A stretch of 64,000 bases of DNA, taken from positions 62,001 through 126,000 of the forward strand of contig NZ_FODJ01000010.1 of assembly GCF_900110345.1 (NCBI RefSeq), written 5' to 3'. The translations under genes and the position numbers were made by a program. Below the pieces are notes generated by a model. It saw only the letters and a list, made by a program, of their open reading frames with translations, was not told the origin of the DNA and did not search any database. This document shows, piece by piece, positions 60,212 to 64,000 of this stretch; positions within the stretch are counted from its first letter, which is position 1, and each line of letters begins with the position of its first letter. This DNA is from Amphibacillus marinus. Lineage in GTDB: Bacteria > Bacillota > Bacilli > Bacillales > Amphibacillaceae.

Positions 60212-60508
60212 ATGAAAGGGTGTCTTCTTGTTAACAAATCAGAGATGAAAAAAAGGGAAATTGGTTTAGCTGACTTTGAACAGGAAATCGGTTTTGAGCA
60301 GGTTAAGCAGGTCATTAATTATCATGATTGGCTCTGTATCTTTGTTGAAGTAGAATCAAAAATTCCTCTGTGGCAAATTGTTTTAAATCTTGAATGGAAG
60401 GAAACAACCACTGCATATGGCTTTGGCAATACGGAAAATGAGGCAAGGCAAAATGCAATTGAAGTATTAGCAAAACGAATTCAAGACAAGGTTTACCTTG
60501 AGTGTTAG
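60212..60508 (+). CDS. Unknown 98-residue protein
   Basis: Not recognised. The sequence is mixed alpha and beta, with WLCIFVEVESKIPLWQIVLNLEW in the middle and a helical end (NEARQNAIEVLAKRIQDKV) faintly like a double-stranded-RNA-binding fold, which I cannot support further. No signal peptide or membrane segment. GAGGTGG precedes the ATG. The palindrome upstream and the divergent XRE gene suggest it is a regulated partner. Confidence 0.65.
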   Translation: MKGCLLVNKSEMKKREIGLADFEQEIGFEQVKQVINYHDWLCIFVEVESKIPLWQIVLNLEWKETTTAYGFGNTENEARQNAIEVLAKRIQDKVYLEC

Positions 60509-60670
60509 TTAGCTGAACGTTATTCTGATACATAGCATGTCGACTTTAGTAATGAATATTTAGTGCTTTTCACCAGTTGTAAATTGAGAAAAGCGTTTTG
60601 GTATGCTCAAGGGTGTGTTTCTTTCTTAGCTACCTTATTTCACATGCTATAATAACTGAGGAGGTGGAGA

Positions 60671-61489
60671 ATGATGAAAATAGCAAAAATAGTTGCGTCA
60701 AAGAAAAGAAAAGCTCGCTATCATGTCTATTTAGAAGAAGATGGGTCTGAAACCTATGGGTTTACTGTAGAGGAAGATACTTTAATCAATGAGGGGCTAA
60801 AGCAAGGACAGCAGCTCGATCGTACTAGGATAAATAAATTGTTAGAATCAGACACTCTCCAAAGAAGCTACGCCCAGTCAATACGATATCTAACGTATCG
60901 CATGCGATCTATTCAAGAGGTAAGGGATTACTTGCGATCTAAAGATACGATTGAAGGTCAGATTGAGCAAATTATTAACCGACTATTAAAAGAGAAATTA
61001 CTAGATGATTTAGCTTTTGCTAAAGCCTATGTCTCCTCTAAATCAACTACAACACTCAGAGGGCCGCTTAAGCTTCAACATGAGCTTAAGAATAAGGGCG
61101 TTAGCGAGGGCAACATTAGACAAGCGTTAGAACAGTATCACTTTAACAATCAGGTTAAAGATGTAGAGAAATGGTTAAATAGTCAATTAAATCGCCGTCA
61201 ACGCATTTCTTTTCACCAAAGAAAAAATAAGTTAAAGCAAGCGCTGATGCAGAAGGGTTTTAACAGTGCTGTCATCAATCAGGCATTAGCAATGGCACTT
61301 GCAGAGAATGAACCCCATGATGAATGGGAATCACTTTGCTTTCAAGGGGAAAAGATTGTAGACCGGCTTAAGAAAAAGGTAACTGGCTATGAATTAAAGC
61401 ATAAAGTTAAAGGAACGCTTTATCAAAAAGGTTACCCCCTAGATCTAATAGAACGCTTTATCGACCAGCAAGCAACCTTTTTTGATTAA
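60671..61489 (+). CDS. recX: Regulatory protein RecX
   Basis: A 272-residue RecA modulator that limits or assists RecA filament growth. Family marks are SYAQSIRYLTYRMRSIQEVRDYL near residue 66, LLDDLAFAKAYVSSKS near 115, and three-helix repeats continuing to the end (HELKNKGVSEGNIRQAL, LYQKGYPLDLIERFI). GGAGGTGG precedes two adjacent ATG codons. In B. subtilis recX also lies close to yfhP, as here. Confidence 0.93.
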   Translation: MMKIAKIVASKKRKARYHVYLEEDGSETYGFTVEEDTLINEGLKQGQQLDRTRINKLLESDTLQRSYAQSIRYLTYRMRSIQEVRDYLRSKDTIEGQIEQIINRLLKEKLLDDLAFAKAYVSSKSTTTLRGPLKLQHELKNKGVSEGNIRQALEQYHFNNQVKDVEKWLNSQLNRRQRISFHQRKNKLKQALMQKGFNSAVINQALAMALAENEPHDEWESLCFQGEKIVDRLKKKVTGYELKHKVKGTLYQKGYPLDLIERFIDQQATFFD

Positions 61490-61542
61490 TTAGTAGGGCC
61501 CAATATTCCATAAAACTATCCAACTCGTTATGATCGCAATCT

Positions 61543-62337
61543 TTACGAAGCGTTTACCATGTCCTTAACATACTCAACTGCTTCATAAACATGATCGACG
61601 ACATGTGCTCCAGCTTGTTTAACTACTTCATCAGCGGTAGACATTACAAAACTATGTGGTGTCATTTTGAGCATCTCAATATCGTTATATGAATCGCCAA
61701 TAACAGCAAGTTCATTTGCCTTAATATTTAAGCTTTGCAATAAGTGGTTTAAGCCAGCAGCCTTATTTATTCCAACTGGTACAATATCTAAGCACTTTGT
61801 AGCAGACAAGAAGCAATCAATCTGACCATTAAATGCTCTATCTATCTCTGTTTTTAGTTCGAGCAAATCTGTTTGTTCTGCTAAGATCATGAATTTGGAA
61901 GCAAGAGTTGAATTAGTTAGGTCATTTGCGATAGTTGGTGAATGCTTTAAAGGGAATTTGAAAATGCCTTGTATGTTTTCAATAAAAGCCGTCTTTTCTT
62001 CATAATGGATATGGTCACGGGTGGAGATGAAAAAATGATGACCCTTTTTTTTAATGACATCATAAAGGTGTGGGCTGACTTTCTGATCCAAATGACTTTC
62101 TGTGATGACCTCGCCCTGTTTATTAACGACAAAGGCACCATTCTGACTGACGCGATGACCATTAACACCTAACTCTTTAAACAGCTGAGTCATTTCCTGA
62201 TCTGACCGTCCGGAAGCAAAGGTAAGATCAACACCAAGAGCGCTGATTGATGTTAAAGCAATGTGATCCTTATTTGTTACATATGTATGTTGTTGTAAAA
62301 GTGTCCCATCTAAATCTGTTGCAAATAATTTAATCAA
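61543..62337 (-). CDS. Cof-type HAD phosphatase
   Basis: A 264-residue HAD hydrolase of the Cof group, related to but distinct from the one at the left end. Motif I is ATDLDGTLL at residues 5-13, motif II is FASGRSDQE, the lysine is in GINKAAGL and motif IV is IGDSYNDIEML. The start is TTG 62337, six bases after GGAGGG. Sugar phosphates or flavin-type cofactors are the usual substrates; this one is undetermined. Confidence 0.92.
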   Translation of the reverse strand: MIKLFATDLDGTLLQQHTYVTNKDHIALTSISALGVDLTFASGRSDQEMTQLFKELGVNGHRVSQNGAFVVNKQGEVITESHLDQKVSPHLYDVIKKKGHHFFISTRDHIHYEEKTAFIENIQGIFKFPLKHSPTIANDLTNSTLASKFMILAEQTDLLELKTEIDRAFNGQIDCFLSATKCLDIVPVGINKAAGLNHLLQSLNIKANELAVIGDSYNDIEMLKMTPHSFVMSTADEVVKQAGAHVVDHVYEAVEYVKDMVNAS

Positions 62338-62397
62338 GTGAATCCCTCCAAGCTTATCTTTTTACTAAGTATACACGGAACGAATGATAATTTGAAA

Positions 62398-62431
62398 GAA
62401 AAAGCACACCACAAATTGAAGTGGTGTGCTT
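62398..62431 (-). terminator. yfhP terminator
   Basis: Arms AAGCACACCAC (62402-62412) and GTGGTGTGCTT (62421-62431) lead to a U-rich tail on the minus strand. Confidence 0.85.
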
Positions 62432-63410
62432 AAAAGTCTTCAATTAACAGCTTATCTTGGAGTTTTTGTTCAGAGAAAACCCAGCCTGTATAGGAACTAA
62501 TTATCCTTAAGTCGTTTGTTACTTTTACAACTGCAACAAATGGATAGTGATCCTTAGAGCGGTAACGTAAGTCGATAAAGCGAACCTCAGTATAGTGCTC
62601 GTGCTCAACCTGCTCCCAACGATAAACAGAGGAAAACGAACGGAAAGCCGCGATATTATAATCTGTTTTAACCGTTGCCATTAGTCTTGTATTGGGCACA
62701 GGGCGACGCTTAAACTGATCAACAATTTGGATATGTCCATCGACTGATCGGGCCACATAAAAGCTATCCCTTGTTGTAATAGCCAGTCGCCAAATGTTCT
62801 GTTTTATAGTCGGCGAGGTATAAATGCCTTCGACGTCGCCGAAATAAAGCAATAGTTTTCGTTCAAGCACTTTCTTTTGCATATAGCGTTTCAAATAATA
62901 TAAGATAAGTAACAGATAGATAACCGCAAAGGTAAGCGTTGGATTGGTACCAAAGAACCAAATAACAAAGCCGACCATATGCAAGCTAAAGATTACAGGA
63001 TCGAATGTGTTAATAAAGCCAAGTGCAATCCAATTATTTGAAAAGGGTCGCAGGGCTTGCGTACCATAAGCGTTAAAAATATCAACAAAAACGTGTAAGA
63101 TGACAGCTAAAGCACACCAGGGCCAGATGGTCATAAAAGAAACATCAGGAACAATTAGCGAAAGTATACTTGCAATTAATAATCCCCAAAATAAAATAAA
63201 CGGTATTGAATGAGTGATACCACGATGATGTCTAAGGTAAACGGCATTGCTTTTAAATTTAAGTACGGTATCGAAATCGGGTGCATGTGAGCAAACCACG
63301 GTACCAATCATGACCGTACTGAAAATGACAGGGTCTTGTTGTATGACTGGATTAATTGTAGCTATTCCGCCTAAAGCGATTCCCATAGCAATGTGTGTGC
63401 CAGTGTCCAT
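62430..63410 (-). CDS. yfhP: YfhP-type membrane-bound metal-dependent hydrolase
   Basis: A 326-residue membrane protein of the DUF457 family. It has about five hydrophobic segments in the first 170 residues and the conserved histidine/aspartate sites GTHIAMGIALGG, CSHAPDFDTVLKF and RHHRGITHSIPFILFWG, with HVFVDIFNAYGTQ later. These residues would bind metal. A soluble C-terminal half of about 145 residues follows. GAGGGGTG precedes the ATG. The substrate and role are not established. Confidence 0.9.
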   Translation of the reverse strand: MDTGTHIAMGIALGGIATINPVIQQDPVIFSTVMIGTVVCSHAPDFDTVLKFKSNAVYLRHHRGITHSIPFILFWGLLIASILSLIVPDVSFMTIWPWCALAVILHVFVDIFNAYGTQALRPFSNNWIALGFINTFDPVIFSLHMVGFVIWFFGTNPTLTFAVIYLLLILYYLKRYMQKKVLERKLLLYFGDVEGIYTSPTIKQNIWRLAITTRDSFYVARSVDGHIQIVDQFKRRPVPNTRLMATVKTDYNIAAFRSFSSVYRWEQVEHEHYTEVRFIDLRYRSKDHYPFVAVVKVTNDLRIISSYTGWVFSEQKLQDKLLIEDF

Positions 63411-63605
63411 TTAATACACCCCTCTCGGAAAAGATTCGCTAATTTATAATCAAGTATACTAAATTTTAAAAACAATCTATACTTAATAGTAGCCATTTTT
63501 ACAGTAACTTAAACTTTTGAAAATTTTGGACAAGCAATAATTAATTAATGACTCAACTTTTCGCACATTAAAAATAGTCATTAAGTCATGGTCATAATTG
63601 GGAGA

Positions 63606-63824
63606 ATCGGTGTGCAATGCCGATGGTGACTTTCTTAATCAGTATGGCGCGTGATATCGTTCCGATAAGCAATGGACTTGCTTATCGCGGGCTGACTTAG
63701 GGCCAACAGGATGTAGGTCAGTTAGACGTTGTCCCAGGACGGGACGTGGATAGTCTAACATCCCCACTTTGTGAAGAAATGCGCGACAAAAGTGGATCTT
63801 CAGTTTATCCTCTTCTCGCAAGAG
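63606..63824 (-). ncRNA. Candidate structured RNA: six hairpins in series
   Basis: Six stems follow one another: 63606-63624, 63663-63687 (10 bp, perfect), 63692-63721, 63721-63759 (GTTAGAC/GTCTAAC plus GTCCC/GGGAC), 63760-63797 (about 12 bp) and 63810-63824. GC content is near half, clearly above its surroundings. A minus-strand promoter TTTACT (63869-63874) with TATAAG (63846-63851), spacing 17, points into it. A 63-codon frame exists on the minus strand but resembles no protein I know. Not 6S, SRP, RNase P, tmRNA or T-box by its sequence. Confidence 0.45.
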
Positions 63825-63845
63825 TCTCACTTATTGTTTAGCTCC

Positions 63846-63874
63846 CTTATAGGTTAAAAACGATAGAAAGTAAA
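63846..63874 (-). promoter_or_regulatory. Possible promoter of the hairpin array
   Basis: Minus-strand TTTACT (63869-63874) and TATAAG (63846-63851), 17 bases apart. The remaining bases to the window end hold only a small TTCAGC/GCTGAA hairpin near 63920. Confidence 0.45.
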
Positions 63875-64000
63875 GTTACTGTTTACCTCAATGCGTAGAT
63901 TTAATCCTTTGTCTACCCTTCAGCCACCTTAGCTGAACCTTACTATGTTGATGCGAAAGTTGAATTAAGAATAAATGTGAAAAATTATAAAAGGCAGGCT

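Noticed and set aside
63639-63830. A 63-codon minus-strand frame with a GTG start near 63830
   Set aside because: It coincides with a chain of hairpins, has codon use and GC content unlike its neighbours, and resembles no family I know; a structured RNA or repeat is more likely.

Overview
The window is AT-rich, densely packed chromosomal DNA from a low-GC Firmicute of the Bacillaceae type. The evidence is strong AGGAGG-like ribosome sites, CtsR, PerR, Fur and NrdR operators of the Bacillus pattern, and conserved Bacillus neighbourhoods (yfkJ-yfkI-yfkH, yfkD beside a yfkC-like MscS gene, an SE1561-type gene before pdaA, recX close to yfhP). Species cannot be fixed from sequence alone. I see no prophage, insertion sequence, CRISPR array or rRNA operon.

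Layout. 0-8 kb: central carbon metabolism (gnd and zwf convergent, two HAD phosphatases, PTS EIIA), an MreB paralogue and PlsC. 8-23 kb: a PAS-GGDEF-EAL c-di-GMP enzyme, the yfkJIH cluster, an iron-efflux P-type ATPase preceded by Fur and PerR boxes, an amino-acid ABC transporter lacking its ATPase, then stress and cell-wall genes ending in pdaA. 23-31 kb: a polyphosphate operon (ppk, ppx and an unknown 434-residue protein) and clpE with two CtsR boxes. 31-45 kb is an accessory-looking region: an sdpRI-like pair joined to a yxlEFG-like ABC module, a VOC gene killed by one stop codon, a Rieske-FAD oxidoreductase, an ABC-F gene with an elaborate leader, tRNA-Ala, a ClbS/DfsB-like protein, a decayed SDR gene, and an ECF42-type sigma factor operon. 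45-53 kb: a second ABC-F gene under a textbook attenuator (48-codon leader ORF, terminator, competing pairings), an ABC exporter with a Fur box inside its promoter, and an nrdA-nrdB-flavodoxin operon with paired NrdR boxes. 53-64 kb: a c-di-GMP-I riboswitch ahead of a Jag_N-FapA protein, a chemoreceptor, a SufR-like regulator with its own operator, an XRE regulator facing a palindrome, recX, yfhP, and a GC-richer run of six hairpins that may be an unrecognised structured RNA.

How it works together. Three themes recur. Metal and redox control: Fur, PerR, a SufR-like protein, an OsmC-like protein and NrdR. Antimicrobial or envelope defence: two separately attenuated ABC-F proteins, the SdpI/ABC cassette, ClbS, and the ECF42 operon. 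Second-messenger signalling: a c-di-GMP synthase/phosphodiesterase and a c-di-GMP riboswitch in one window. The most promising items for follow-up are the two ABC-F leaders, the sdpRI-yxlEFG fusion operon and the hairpin array near 63.7 kb.
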